From RPQJ01 sp963762315 (lineage in GTDB: Bacteria; Pseudomonadota; Gammaproteobacteria; Steroidobacterales; Steroidobacteraceae), in contig CAVXKO010000004.1 in NCBI GenBank assembly GCA_963762315.1, positions 682,001 to 746,000 on the forward strand: a stretch of 64,000 bases of DNA, written 5' to 3'. Below are positions 17,497 to 28,038 of the stretch, in pieces. The notes under the pieces were generated by a model that did no database searches, was not told the DNA's origin, and saw only the letters and a program-made list of their open reading frames with translations. Position 1 is the first letter of the stretch, and each line of letters starts with the position of its first letter. A program made the translations under genes and the position numbers.

Positions 17497-18282
17497 CTAC
17501 TCCGGAAAACTCATCCCTACGTGGCTGTAGCCGGCGTCGACGTACAGCACTTCGCCGGTGATGCCCGACGCAAGATCCGAGCACAGGAAGGCAGCCGCGT
17601 TGCCAACTTCCTCCGTCGTGACGTTGCGCTTGAGCGGCGCTGCGGCGGCGACCTGCGTGAGCATCTTGCGGAAGCCGCTGACTCCCGCGGCTGCCAGCGT
17701 CTTGATGGGGCCGGCAGAAATTGCGTTCACGCGGATGTTCTGCGGGCCGAGGTCGGCGGCCAGGAAACGGACGTTCGCCTCGAGGCTTGCCTTCGCCAAT
17801 CCCATGACGTTGTAGGCAGGGATCGAACGGACTGCTCCGAGGTAGGACAGTGTCAGGATGGCGCCGGCGCGGCCCTGCATCAGCGGGCGCCCGACCTTTG
17901 CCAGCGCTGCCAGGCTGTAGCTCGAAATGTCGTGCGCAATCTGGAAGCCTTCGCGCGTGACGCTTTCGATGTACGTGCCGGCCAGCTGTTCGCGCGGGGC
18001 AAATCCCACGGAATGCACGATGATGTCGAGCGAGTCCCACGCTTGCGCAACCCTGGCGAACGCAGTGTCGATTTCGGCGTCCGAGGCGACGTCCATCGGC
18101 ATCGTCAGCTTCGAGCCGAAGCCCTCGGCTATTTCGATGACGCGGTCCTTGAGCCGATCGCCCTGGTACGTGAACGCCAGCTCGGCGCCCTCGCGATGCA
18201 TTGCCCACGCGATGCCGTGCGCGATCGAGCGCTCCGTTGCCAGCCCGACGATCAAGGCGCGCTTGCCTGCCAGGAATCCCAC
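17497..18282 (-). CDS. fabI: Enoyl-[acyl-carrier-protein] reductase (NADH)
   Basis: Last reductive step of type II fatty-acid elongation. 261 residues of the divergent SDR family: N-terminus VGFLAGKRALIVGLATERSI, active-site Tyr and Lys in AYNVMGLAKASLE (Y-x6-K) and the NAISAGPIKTLAA motif. The start is GTG 18282 (CAC on the plus strand at 18280-18282) with GGAGG 8 bases upstream. Longer in-frame extensions overlap mltD and are not FabI-like. It lies 5 bases after mltD, so gloB-mltD-fabI is probably one operon. FabI is the target class of triclosan and isoniazid-type inhibitors. Confidence 0.95.
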   Translation of the reverse strand: MGFLAGKRALIVGLATERSIAHGIAWAMHREGAELAFTYQGDRLKDRVIEIAEGFGSKLTMPMDVASDAEIDTAFARVAQAWDSLDIIVHSVGFAPREQLAGTYIESVTREGFQIAHDISSYSLAALAKVGRPLMQGRAGAILTLSYLGAVRSIPAYNVMGLAKASLEANVRFLAADLGPQNIRVNAISAGPIKTLAAAGVSGFRKMLTQVAAAAPLKRNVTTEEVGNAAAFLCSDLASGITGEVLYVDAGYSHVGMSFPE

Positions 18283-18287
18283 GTGGG

Positions 18288-19929
18288 TCAGCCTCCGGTT
18301 TGCCGGCTCGGATCGACGTATACCACCAGCCGCTGGCCGGTGCGCAGCGACGAGGATTCCCGCAACCTGTTCCAGGTCATCAGCTCGCGGACCGACACGT
18401 TGAACTTGTCGGCGATCTCGGAGAGCGTGTCGCCACGCTTCACCTTGTACGTCATGCGGTTCGAGTCGCTCGAGGCGGAGCCGCCCTTGCCGGGAATCTT
18501 GAGGCGCTCGCCTGCAGTCAGCCCGCTCTTGGTGCCGAGGCCGTTCGCGTCGGCGAGTTGCGGCACGCTGACGCCGAACTTCTTCGCGACGCCCCACAGG
18601 GTGTCGCCCGATCTCACGGTGTAGCTGCGCGACTTCGACGACTTGCCGGAGGCCGGCTTCTGGTGCTCCGGCAACTGCGCCGTGATGTCCGGACGCGCTT
18701 CGGCCGTGGTGGCCAGCGCGGCGGCGGACCCGGAGGGCGACGGAATGGTGAGTACTTCGCCCGGATGGATCGTCGAGCCGCGCAGGTTGTTGGCCTCGCG
18801 GATCGATGCCACCGGGACGTCATAGCGGCGTGAAATCGTGGCGAGACTCTCGCCCGAGCGCACCCGGTGTTCCACGACGGGCGGCGGAGCCACCACGGCA
18901 GCGGCCACAGTGGTCGTTGCTTCGGGATTCAACATCGCGAGACGGAACGCTTCGGCGTGCTCCACGGGCAGCAGCAGGCGGTGCGGTCCGTTGGGCGGCG
19001 TGGACATGCGATTGAACGCCGGGTTCAGCGCAAACATGTCGTCGCGGCTTATGCCCGCGAGGTCCGCCGCTGTCCCGAGATGCACCTGGCGGCCCGGGTC
19101 GACCACGGCGAAATAAGGCTGGTTCGGAATCGGCGCGAACTGAAGGCCGTACATTTCGGGATTGCCGACGAGCCGCCGAACGGCGAGCAACTTCGGCACG
19201 TAGTCCCGCGTCTCGGGTTTCAGGTCGAGGCTGAAGAAGTCGGTGGCGCGACCGGCACGCAGGTTGCGCTGCACGGCAGCGCTCACCGTACCTTCGCCGC
19301 CGTTGTACGCGGCGATCGCGAGGAACCAGTCGCCGTTGAAGTAGCGATGCAGGTACTCGAGGTAGGTCAGCGCCGCGTTGGTCGCCTCGATGACGTCGCG
19401 TCGTTCGTCGATCCACCAGTTCTGTTCGAGGCCGTAGTGCTTGCCGGAACTCGGAATGAACTGCCAGAGGCCCGACGCGCGGCTGCGCGAATACGCGACC
19501 GGGTTGAAGGCGCTCTCGACCACGGGCAGCAGCGCGAGTTCCATCGGCATGCCGCGCTTCTCGATCTCGCCGACGATGTAGTGCAGGTAGCGCGCGCCGC
19601 GGCGGAACGTCCGGTCGAGATAGTCCGGGCGGGTGCGATAGCCCTCGACCTCGCGATCCACGGCCCAGTTCTGCACGTCCTCGAGCGCGAAGCCAGCGCG
19701 GATGCGATCGAGCACGTCGGCGTACTCGTCCGGCGCGAGCTTCTCGACGGGGCGCATCGGTGGCGGCACTTCCGCGGGCAGGCTGCCTTCCGGCGACGCG
19801 CCAGGCTGGCCCGGCGGGTGTTGCGGCGCCGGCGGCAGGCTGGAGTAGTTCGAGTCCGTCGGTGGCGCAGCCGGCGAGCATCGCGGCGAGCAGCGCGAGG
19901 ACGACCGCCATGCGGTGGGTGCGAATCAT
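18288..19929 (-). CDS. mltD: Membrane-bound lytic murein transglycosylase D (frameshift after the lipobox)
   Basis: Cleaves peptidoglycan glycan strands at the outer membrane. The N-terminus from ATG 19929 is a lipoprotein signal (MIRTHRMAVVLALLAAMLAGC). About 60 bases later the reading frame shifts by one; the rest is open in another frame, through a Pro-rich linker (TDSNYSSLPPAP) and the SLT domain with catalytic Glu in LLPVVESAFNP and the SGLWQFIP and AIAAYNGGEGT motifs. Three C-terminal LysM domains follow (starting HRVRSGESL, YTVRSGDTL, YKVKRGDTL). The 1642-base span is not a multiple of three, consistent with one indel at about 19850-19870. This could be a sequencing error or a real mutation that would lose the lipid anchor. 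Confidence 0.88.
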
Positions 19930-19930
19930 T

Positions 19931-20707
19931 TCAGCGGAATCCGTCCTTCCACTGCCGGACCGAGGCGAACACCTCGGTGGGCGTGGTCAAGCTGCGGCCG
20001 GCGCGGGTCTCGGCGGATGCACGAAGCCCCGCATCGCGGCAACGCAGGAAGGGATTGATCCGCCGCTCCTGGCCGAGCCGGGAGGGCAGGGTGATTTCGT
20101 CGCGCTCACGCATCGCGGCGACACGCGCCAGTGCCGACTGCACGTCGTCGTTGCCGGGGTCGGCCGCGGCTGCGAAGCGCAGGTTGGCGAGCGTGTATTC
20201 GTGGGCGGGGTAGACGAGCGTCTCGTCCGGCAGCTCTGCAATGCGATCGAGCGAGCGGAGCATCTGCGCTGGCGTTCCTTCGAAGAGTCGGCCGCAACCC
20301 GCGCTGAACAACGTGTCCCCGCAGAACAGCGCTCCGTGCCCGGCGTAGGCAATGTGCCCCAGGGTGTGCCCCGGCACTGCCATCACCGAGAATTCCAGGC
20401 CGAGATTTTCAAGACTTGCAACGTCTCCGTCGTCGAGAGGCTGGACCTCGCAGGGCATGTCTTCACGGGCCGGACCCCACACCGGTGCCGAGTGCCTTGC
20501 GGCCAGTTCCCGGACGCCGCCCACGTGGTCGCCGTGGTGGTGCGTGACGAGGATGGCACGGACCACGAGTCCCTGCCGTTCAAGCTCCGCTTCGACCGGC
20601 CGGGCATCCCCCGGATCCACCACGGCCACCGCCGTCGGATCGACAGGCGAGCGGATCAGCCAGATGTAGTTGTCCGAAAAGGCCCGCACCGGGCTCACCT
20701 GAAGCAT
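19931..20707 (-). CDS. gloB: Hydroxyacylglutathione hydrolase (glyoxalase II)
   Basis: Hydrolyses S-lactoylglutathione in methylglyoxal detoxification. 258 residues of the metallo-beta-lactamase fold. The metal motif is THHHGDHVGG, with further ligands in VPGHTLGH, FCGDTLFSAGCGRLFEG and YPAHEYT. The start is ATG 20707 (MLQVSPVRAFSDNYIWLI), the family N-terminus; an upstream extension of nine residues is not conserved. It runs into mltD with 1 base between and is divergent from the methyltransferase, as in the gloB/yafS neighbourhood of enterics. Confidence 0.95.
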   Translation of the reverse strand: MLQVSPVRAFSDNYIWLIRSPVDPTAVAVVDPGDARPVEAELERQGLVVRAILVTHHHGDHVGGVRELAARHSAPVWGPAREDMPCEVQPLDDGDVASLENLGLEFSVMAVPGHTLGHIAYAGHGALFCGDTLFSAGCGRLFEGTPAQMLRSLDRIAELPDETLVYPAHEYTLANLRFAAAADPGNDDVQSALARVAAMRERDEITLPSRLGQERRINPFLRCRDAGLRASAETRAGRSLTTPTEVFASVRQWKDGFR

Positions 20708-20836
20708 TGCGACCCCCGTCGACGAGCGGGTCAAGAGTCCGGGCGGGCGTATTAGACCGGGTCGGGCCGGAAAATTCCAGAATATGTCGCACGTTTTTCA
20801 CCGTTCGTCCGGGACTTGCCGCTATTCTTGCGGCCC

Positions 20837-21562
20837 ATGGACCCATCCCCGGCTATTCATCGCTGGCTCGAGACGCCCCTTGGGGAGGCGGTGGTCGCGC
20901 GCGAGGAAACCCTGCTGCACGAGGCGCTGGCGGACGTGTTCGGCTTCGAGATGCTGCAGATCGGCAACTGGGGCGAAGCCGGGCGGCTCGTGACCGGCGC
21001 TCGCACGCAGCACCGCAGCTGGATTTCCCCCGATGCGAGCGGCCCGGGTGCGATCCGGGCCGAGCTCGACCGCTTGCCGGTGGCCACGGCTTCCGTCGAG
21101 GCCGTGTTGCTGCCACACACGCTCGAATTCGCGCCGAATCCGCACGAACTGCTGCGCGAGGTCGAGCGCGTGCTGGTGGGCGAGGGTCACCTGCTCGTGT
21201 GCGGCTTCAATCCGCGAGGTCCATGGGGTGTGCGCCACCTCGTGTCGCGCCGGCGCTTTCCGCCGCCGGCGGCGCGCCTGATGAGCGAGACGCGAGTGCG
21301 CGACTGGCTGCGCCTGCTCGGGTTCGAGGTGGCAAGCGCACAACGCTATCTGTTTGCGCCGCCCTGGGCGCAGGTGTTGCCCGAGCGCAGCCGCAGCTGG
21401 CTCGAGCGGCAGGGCCCGGTCCTCGCGCCGCCGCTCGCGGGAGCCTATTTGCTCAAGGCCCGCAAGCGCGTGCACGCGCTGACTCCGATCCGCCCCGCCT
21501 GGACGCGGCGCCCCGTCGTCGTGGTCGCCGCGCCGGAGCCGACGTCGAGAAACGCTGCGTGA
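20837..21562 (+). CDS. SAM-dependent methyltransferase-like protein (YafS family)
   Basis: 241 residues from ATG 20837. A class I methyltransferase fold is suggested by LPVATASVEAVLLPHTLEF (motif IV region), the acidic LLREVERVLVGEGHLLVCGFNP strand and the position between gloB and rnhA, where E. coli has yafS. The usual glycine-rich SAM loop is not obvious, so substrate and activity are unknown. Its stop overlaps the rnhA start (GTGA). Confidence 0.75.
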   Translation: MDPSPAIHRWLETPLGEAVVAREETLLHEALADVFGFEMLQIGNWGEAGRLVTGARTQHRSWISPDASGPGAIRAELDRLPVATASVEAVLLPHTLEFAPNPHELLREVERVLVGEGHLLVCGFNPRGPWGVRHLVSRRRFPPPAARLMSETRVRDWLRLLGFEVASAQRYLFAPPWAQVLPERSRSWLERQGPVLAPPLAGAYLLKARKRVHALTPIRPAWTRRPVVVVAAPEPTSRNAA

Positions 21563-22002
21563 CGACCGGGGTGACGATCTACACCGACGGGGCCTGCAAG
21601 GGCAATCCGGGTCCCGGTGGCTGGGGTGCGCTGCTCGTCTCCGGCGAACACCACAAGGAGCTCCACGGCGGCGAGGCGCATACCACCAATAACCGCATGG
21701 AGCTCACGGCCGCCATCGAGGCGCTCGCGGCACTGAAGCGCGGCTGCCGGGTGCAGCTCTATACGGATTCGCAGTACGTGCGCAACGGCATCACCGAGTG
21801 GTTGCCGCAATGGAAGAAGCGCGGCTGGAAGACGGCAGACAAGAAGCCGGTGAAGAACGCCGACCTCTGGGTGCGCCTCGAGCAGGAGATCGAGCGCCAC
21901 GACGTGTCCTGGCACTGGGTGAAGGGCCACGCGGGCCATCCCGGCAACGAGCGAGCCGACGAGCTGGCGAACAAGGGCATCGACGAGATGCGGGCCGGCT
22001 AG
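21559..22002 (+). CDS. rnhA: Ribonuclease HI
   Basis: Cleaves the RNA strand of RNA:DNA hybrids. 147 residues from GTG 21559, overlapping the previous stop by four bases. Catalytic Asp10 (YTDGACKGNPG), Glu48 (NNRMELTAA), Asp70 (LYTDSQYV) and Asp134 (GNERADELA) fall at exactly the E. coli positions, and the basic protrusion (WLPQWKKRGWKTADKKPVKN) is present. Confidence 0.96.
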   Translation: MTTGVTIYTDGACKGNPGPGGWGALLVSGEHHKELHGGEAHTTNNRMELTAAIEALAALKRGCRVQLYTDSQYVRNGITEWLPQWKKRGWKTADKKPVKNADLWVRLEQEIERHDVSWHWVKGHAGHPGNERADELANKGIDEMRAG

Positions 22003-22096
22003 GCATCGGTGGTTATCGGCGGCCCCGCCGCTGAGACCATGGCCGCCGGCCTTCTGCCGTAAACTATCAGCTGGTCTATCACCTGACGGAACCGCC

Positions 22097-23212
22097 ATGG
22101 ACTTCATCGATCTCAAGTCGCAGTACCGCCGCATCAAGCCCTCGGTCGACGGTCGCATTGCCAAAGTACTCGAGCACGGCCAGTACGTGATGGGCCCCGA
22201 GGTGAAGGAACTCGAGCAGCAGCTCGCGAAGTACGTCGGGTCGACGCATTGCATCGCGGTGTCGAGCGGGACCGACGCGCTGCTGATCGCATTGATGGCG
22301 CTCGACATCGGGCCTGGCGACGAAGTGATCACCGTGCCTTTTACGTTCTTCGCGACCGCCGAAGTGATTGCGCTGATCGGCGCACGGCCGGTGTTCGTCG
22401 AGATCGACCCGCGCACTTACAACATGGACCCGGCGAAGCTCGAGGCGGCCATCACGCCCCGTACCAAGGCCATCATGCCGGTGTCGCTGTATGGCCAGTG
22501 CGCGGATTTCGACGCGATCAACGCGATTGCCTGCCGCCACGAGCTGCCTGTGATCGAGGATGCCGCGCAGAGTTTCGGCGCCACGTCCAAGGGCAGGAAA
22601 TCCGGCTCGATGACGGCCATCGGCGCCACGTCGTTCTTCCCCTCGAAGCCGCTCGGCTGTTATGGCGACGGCGGCGCGCTGTTCACGGCCGACGAGCGTC
22701 TCGCGAAGCTTATGCGCGAGATCAGGGTGCACGGCCAGGACCGTCGCTACCACCACCCGCGCCTCGGCCTCTGCGGTCGCCTGGACTCGATCCAGGCCGC
22801 GGTGCTGCTGGCGAAAATGGAAATCTTCGACGACGAGGTGGCGGCCCGCATTCGTCTCGGCGCTCGCTACACGGAGCTGATCCGGCAGCAGTTCGGGACG
22901 GGCGACAAGGCCCGGGTTCGCGCCCCGCACGTCGAGTCGTTCAATACCTGCGTGTACGCGCAATACACGATCGAGGTCGAGAACCGCGAGGTCGTCGAGA
23001 CGCGCCTCAAGGGCCTGGGCGTGCCGACGGCGGTCCACTACCCGCTGGCGTTGCACATGCAGCCGGTGTTCGCGAACCTCGGCCAGAAGGAGGGCAGCTT
23101 CCCGCTCTCCGAGGCCGCGGCGCGCCGCGTGATCAGCCTGCCGATGCACCCGTACCTCACCGACGACCAGCAGCGCACGGTGGTGGATGCCGTTGCCAAG
23201 GCGGTGGCCTGA
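22097..23212 (+). CDS. DegT/DnrJ/EryC1/StrS-family PLP aminotransferase
   Basis: 371 residues. It transfers an amino group to a keto-sugar nucleotide, and the sequence most resembles WbpE/WlbC-type enzymes acting on 3-oxo-hexuronate nucleotides. The PLP lysine is Lys184 in SFFPSKPLGCYGDGGAL; other motifs are SSGTDALLIALMAL and EDAAQSFGA. It is wedged between rnhA and dnaQ, which are usually neighbours. The TviB-type dehydrogenase at 25628 could make a precursor of its substrate, but the oxidoreductase for the 3-position is not in this window. Confidence 0.88.
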   Translation: MDFIDLKSQYRRIKPSVDGRIAKVLEHGQYVMGPEVKELEQQLAKYVGSTHCIAVSSGTDALLIALMALDIGPGDEVITVPFTFFATAEVIALIGARPVFVEIDPRTYNMDPAKLEAAITPRTKAIMPVSLYGQCADFDAINAIACRHELPVIEDAAQSFGATSKGRKSGSMTAIGATSFFPSKPLGCYGDGGALFTADERLAKLMREIRVHGQDRRYHHPRLGLCGRLDSIQAAVLLAKMEIFDDEVAARIRLGARYTELIRQQFGTGDKARVRAPHVESFNTCVYAQYTIEVENREVVETRLKGLGVPTAVHYPLALHMQPVFANLGQKEGSFPLSEAAARRVISLPMHPYLTDDQQRTVVDAVAKAVA

Positions 23213-23219
23213 ACCGTCC

Positions 23220-23960
23220 ATGCGCCAGGTCATCTTCGACACGGAAACGACGGGGCTCGAGCCGGAGCAGGGTCACCGCATCATCGAGATCGGCGCGATC
23301 GAGATCGTGAACCGACGCCGTACCGGACGGCAATTTCACCGCTACCTGTGCCCGGACCGCGAGGTCGACCCGGGAGCGCTGCAGGTGCACGGTCTAACGA
23401 ACGAGTTCCTCAGCAACCAGCCGCGCTTCACCGACATCGCCGGGGAACTGCGCGAGTTCATCGAGCAGTCCGAGTTGATCATCCACAACGCGCCGTTCGA
23501 CGTCGCGTTCCTGGACGCCGAGTTAAGGAAGCTGCCGGCCGAGGCAGGCGCCGTTCGCGTGGCCGATCTGTGCTCCGTGCTCGACACGCTGGCCATGGCC
23601 CGCCAGTTACACCCGGGCCAGCGCAATAGCCTCGACGCGCTTTGCAAGCGCTACTCCGTCGACAATTCGCACCGTGACCTGCACGGCGCGTTGCTCGACG
23701 CCGACCTCCTGCTCGAGGTGTATCTCGCCATGACGGGCGGGCAGGGCGCGCTGATCCTCGACGAGGAGAGCAAGCAGCCCGGCCACGCCACGACGACACG
23801 CCGCGCCATCCGTCCGCCGGGCGAGCTGCGGATCCTGCGGGCGAATGCCGAAGAACTCGCAGCGCACGGCAAGCTGCTCGAGATCCTCGACAAGGCGAGC
23901 GGCGGGAAGACTGCGTGGCGCGCATTCGAGACGCGCGAGGCGCGGACGGCCGGAAAATGA
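23220..23960 (+). CDS. dnaQ: DNA polymerase III epsilon subunit (3'-5' proofreading exonuclease)
   Basis: 246 residues. DEDDh exonuclease motifs: Exo I FDTETTGLEP, Exo II HNAPFDVAFLDAEL, Exo III HGALLDADLLLEVYLAM. The C-terminal segment would bind the polymerase alpha subunit. The start is ATG 23220 (MRQVIFDTETTG). The stop overlaps the nhaB start (ATGA). Confidence 0.95.
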   Translation: MRQVIFDTETTGLEPEQGHRIIEIGAIEIVNRRRTGRQFHRYLCPDREVDPGALQVHGLTNEFLSNQPRFTDIAGELREFIEQSELIIHNAPFDVAFLDAELRKLPAEAGAVRVADLCSVLDTLAMARQLHPGQRNSLDALCKRYSVDNSHRDLHGALLDADLLLEVYLAMTGGQGALILDEESKQPGHATTTRRAIRPPGELRILRANAEELAAHGKLLEILDKASGGKTAWRAFETREARTAGK

Positions 23961-25462
23961 CTGCGACGCTGGGACAGGCATTCGCGCGCAACTTCCTGGG
24001 CCACGCTCCGGCCTGGTACAAGCTGACGATCGTCGGGTTCCTCGTCGCCAACCCGATCCTCATGATCGTGGCCGGTCCGGTCGTGACCGGTTGGGTCGTG
24101 CTCGCCGAGTTCATCTTCACCCTGGCGATGGCGTTGCGCTGCTATCCGTTGCAGCCCGGCGGCCTGCTGGCGATCCAGGCCGTCGTGATTGGCCTCACCA
24201 GCGCCGAAAGCGTCTACGCCGAGGTCACGCAGGCCTTTCCGGTGATCCTGCTCCTGGTCTTCATGGTCGCGGGCATCTACTTCCTGCGCGACCTCCTGCT
24301 GCTGGTGTTTTCACGCCTGATTCTCGGCGTGCGCTCGTCGTCGGCCCTGGCCGTCCTGTTCTGCGGCGTGGCGGCTATCCTGTCGGCTTTCCTCGACGCG
24401 CTGACGGTCGTCGCGGTGGCGATCACGGTCGGCACCGGCCTGTACGAGATCTACCACAAGGTCGCCTCGGGCAAGCCGCACACAGAACCGAAGCATGACG
24501 CGTCGCGCGACGAGGCCGTGGGTGTCCTCCATCACCAGACGCTGGAGGAACTGCGCGTCTTCCTGCGGGGGCTGATGATGCACGGTGCCGTCGGCACGGC
24601 GATCGGCGGCGTCATGACCCAGGTCGGCGAGCCGCAGAACCTGCTGATCTCCGACCAGGCCGGCTGGACCTTCGGGCAGTTCTTCCTGAAGGTGGCACCG
24701 GTGTCGGTGCCGGTCGCGATCGCGGGGTTGCTGACCTGCTGGCTGGTCGAGCGATTGCGGCTGTTCGGCTACGGCACGCCCCTGCCGGACGCGGCCCGGG
24801 CCGTGCTGCAGGACTATTACCGGCAGATGTCCGAGCGTGCGACCCCGAAAGATCGCCAGGTCGTCATCGTCCAGGCGATCGTGGCGGTGATCCTCGTCGT
24901 CGCCCTCGCCCTGCACGTCGCAGAGGTCGGGCTGATCGGACTGCTGGTCATCATCCTCGCGACGTCGTTCACCGGCATCGTCGAGGAACACCGCATCGGC
25001 AAGGCCTTCGAGTCGGCCCTGCCGTTCACTGCATTGCTGGTCGTGTTCTTCATCATCGTCGCCGGGATCCATGAACAGCACCTGTTCGAGCCGCTGATGC
25101 GCTGGGTGCTGTCGCTGGACGGACGGAGGCAGGCGGCCATGCTGTATCTCGCCACCGGCGCGCTTTCGGCGATCAGCGACAACGTCTTCGTGGCGAGCAT
25201 CTACATCACCGAGGTGAAGGCCGCGCTGCTGCAGGCGGTGATCGACCGCCACCAGTTCGATACGCTTGCAGTGGCCATCAACACGGGCACCAACATCCCG
25301 AGCGTCGCTACCCCCAACGGCCAGGCGGCGTTCCTGTTCCTGCTGACCTCCACGCTGGCCCCGCTCATCCGTCTGGGGTACGGCCGGATGGTCTGGATGG
25401 CGCTGCCGTATTTCGTGGTCATGACCGGGGTGGGGCTGGCGGCGGTGATCTACCTGTTATGA
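23957..25462 (+). CDS. nhaB: Na+/H+ antiporter NhaB
   Basis: Inner-membrane sodium-proton antiporter of 501 residues with about a dozen hydrophobic helices. It begins with the characteristic NFLGHAPAWYKLTIVGFL, and has GGVMTQVGEPQNLLI and AINTGTNIPSVATPNGQAAFLF, both NhaB signatures. The start is ATG 23957, overlapping the dnaQ stop. It provides Na+ export and pH tolerance. Confidence 0.95.
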   Translation: MTATLGQAFARNFLGHAPAWYKLTIVGFLVANPILMIVAGPVVTGWVVLAEFIFTLAMALRCYPLQPGGLLAIQAVVIGLTSAESVYAEVTQAFPVILLLVFMVAGIYFLRDLLLLVFSRLILGVRSSSALAVLFCGVAAILSAFLDALTVVAVAITVGTGLYEIYHKVASGKPHTEPKHDASRDEAVGVLHHQTLEELRVFLRGLMMHGAVGTAIGGVMTQVGEPQNLLISDQAGWTFGQFFLKVAPVSVPVAIAGLLTCWLVERLRLFGYGTPLPDAARAVLQDYYRQMSERATPKDRQVVIVQAIVAVILVVALALHVAEVGLIGLLVIILATSFTGIVEEHRIGKAFESALPFTALLVVFFIIVAGIHEQHLFEPLMRWVLSLDGRRQAAMLYLATGALSAISDNVFVASIYITEVKAALLQAVIDRHQFDTLAVAINTGTNIPSVATPNGQAAFLFLLTSTLAPLIRLGYGRMVWMALPYFVVMTGVGLAAVIYLL

Positions 25463-25627
25463 AAAGATCGGGACGGAGCGCGCCCGGGACGGGACGGGGC
25501 GAGGCCCGCCCAACGCCCCCCGGGAGCTTGATGCCCGTCTCATTCGAGCCCTGGTTTGTATGGCATTCTTTATCTGATAAGAGCCTGGACCAGACCCCCA
25601 CCTCCTTTCCCCATTCGGCTGTTTTCC

Positions 25628-26911
<1,284 letters not shown>

Positions 26912-26913
26912 CC

Positions 26914-27957
26914 ATGAAGATCCTCGTCACCGGCGCGGCCGGATTCATCGGGTTCCACACGTCGAAGATCCTGCTCGAGCGCGGCGACGAGGTCGTCGGC
27001 CTCGACAACCTCAACGACTACTACGACGTCCGCCTCAAGTACGGGCGACTCGCGATCCTGGAGAAGTTCCCGAACTTCCGCTTCGTGAAGCTCGATCTCG
27101 CCGACCGTCCCGGCATGGCCGAGTTGTTCAAGCGCGAGAAATTCCAGCGCGTGATCAATCTCGGCGCCCAGGCGGGCGTGCGCTACTCGATACAGAATCC
27201 GCTTGCGTACGTCGACAGCAACGTCGTCGGGATGGCGAACGTGCTCGAAGGGTGTCGCCACAACGGCGTCGAACACCTCGTCTATGCCTCGACGAGTTCC
27301 GTGTACGGCGCCAATACGAAGATGCCGTTCTCCGTGCACCAGAACGTGGACCACCCGCTGTCCTTCTACGCCGCGACGAAGAAGGCGAATGAGCTGATGG
27401 CGCACACGTATGCGCACCTGTATTCGCTGCCGGTGACCGGCCTGCGCTTCTTCACCGTCTACGGGCCATGGGGCCGCCCCGACATGGCGCTGTTCCTGTT
27501 CACCCGCAACATCCTCGCGGGCAAGCCGATCGACGTGTTCAACCACGGCCATCACCGCCGCGATTTCACGTACGTCGGCGACATCGCCCAGGGCGTCGTG
27601 CGCGCCTGCGACCGCATCGCGCAGCCGAATCCCGGCTGGGATGGCGACAAGCCGGACCCGGCTTCCAGCCGAGGGCCATACCGGCTCTACAACATCGGCA
27701 ACAACAGTCCGGTCGAACTGCTGCACTACATCGAAGTGCTCGAGAGGTGCCTCGGCAGGAAGGCCGAGAAGAACCTGCTGCCGCTGCAGGCCGGCGACGT
27801 GCCGGATACCTGGGCGGACATCGACGATCTCACGCGTGACGTGGGGTACACGCCAGCCACGCCGGTCGAAGTCGGAATCCGTGCATTCGTGGACTGGTAC
27901 CTGGAGTACTACAAGGACGGCGGCCCGCAGGACCCTAAAGTCGTCAACCTCGGCTGA
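26914..27957 (+). CDS. UDP-glucuronate 4-epimerase (NAD-dependent sugar epimerase)
   Basis: 347 residues of the extended SDR family. NAD motif TGAAGFIG, catalytic Ser in YASTSSVYG, Tyr/Lys in FYAATKKANE, and RFFTVYGPWGRPDMA with GHHRRDFTYVGD, the signature of GalE-like enzymes that convert UDP-GlcA to UDP-GalA. ATG 26914 matches the family N-terminus MKILVTGAAGFIG; GTG 26908 is an alternative start coupled to the preceding stop. Its substrate would be the product of ugd at 29803. Confidence 0.9.
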   Translation: MKILVTGAAGFIGFHTSKILLERGDEVVGLDNLNDYYDVRLKYGRLAILEKFPNFRFVKLDLADRPGMAELFKREKFQRVINLGAQAGVRYSIQNPLAYVDSNVVGMANVLEGCRHNGVEHLVYASTSSVYGANTKMPFSVHQNVDHPLSFYAATKKANELMAHTYAHLYSLPVTGLRFFTVYGPWGRPDMALFLFTRNILAGKPIDVFNHGHHRRDFTYVGDIAQGVVRACDRIAQPNPGWDGDKPDPASSRGPYRLYNIGNNSPVELLHYIEVLERCLGRKAEKNLLPLQAGDVPDTWADIDDLTRDVGYTPATPVEVGIRAFVDWYLEYYKDGGPQDPKVVNLG

Positions 27958-27961
27958 AATC

Positions 27962-28007
27962 GGGGACATTCTCGGTTTCTCGTACGACGAAAACCGAGAA
28001 TGTCCCC
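27962..28007. repeat. Perfect 17-bp inverted repeat between epimerase and pgi
   Basis: GGGGACATTCTCGGTTT (27962-27978) is repeated inverted at 27991-28007 around a 12-base loop that itself contains the palindrome TCGTACGA. It starts 5 bases after the epimerase stop and ends 31 bases before the pgi start. It may act as a terminator or mRNA-stabilising hairpin, or be a REP-type element; no second copy is seen in this window. Confidence 0.85.
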
Positions 28008-28038
28008 TGTTTTCCCTATTCCCAGTCATGGGTGCTGC

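Noticed and set aside
25463..25627. Promoter of the nucleotide-sugar cluster in the nhaB-tviB gap
   Set aside because: Several TTG and TAT hexamers occur but none has acceptable spacing; no element is supportable.
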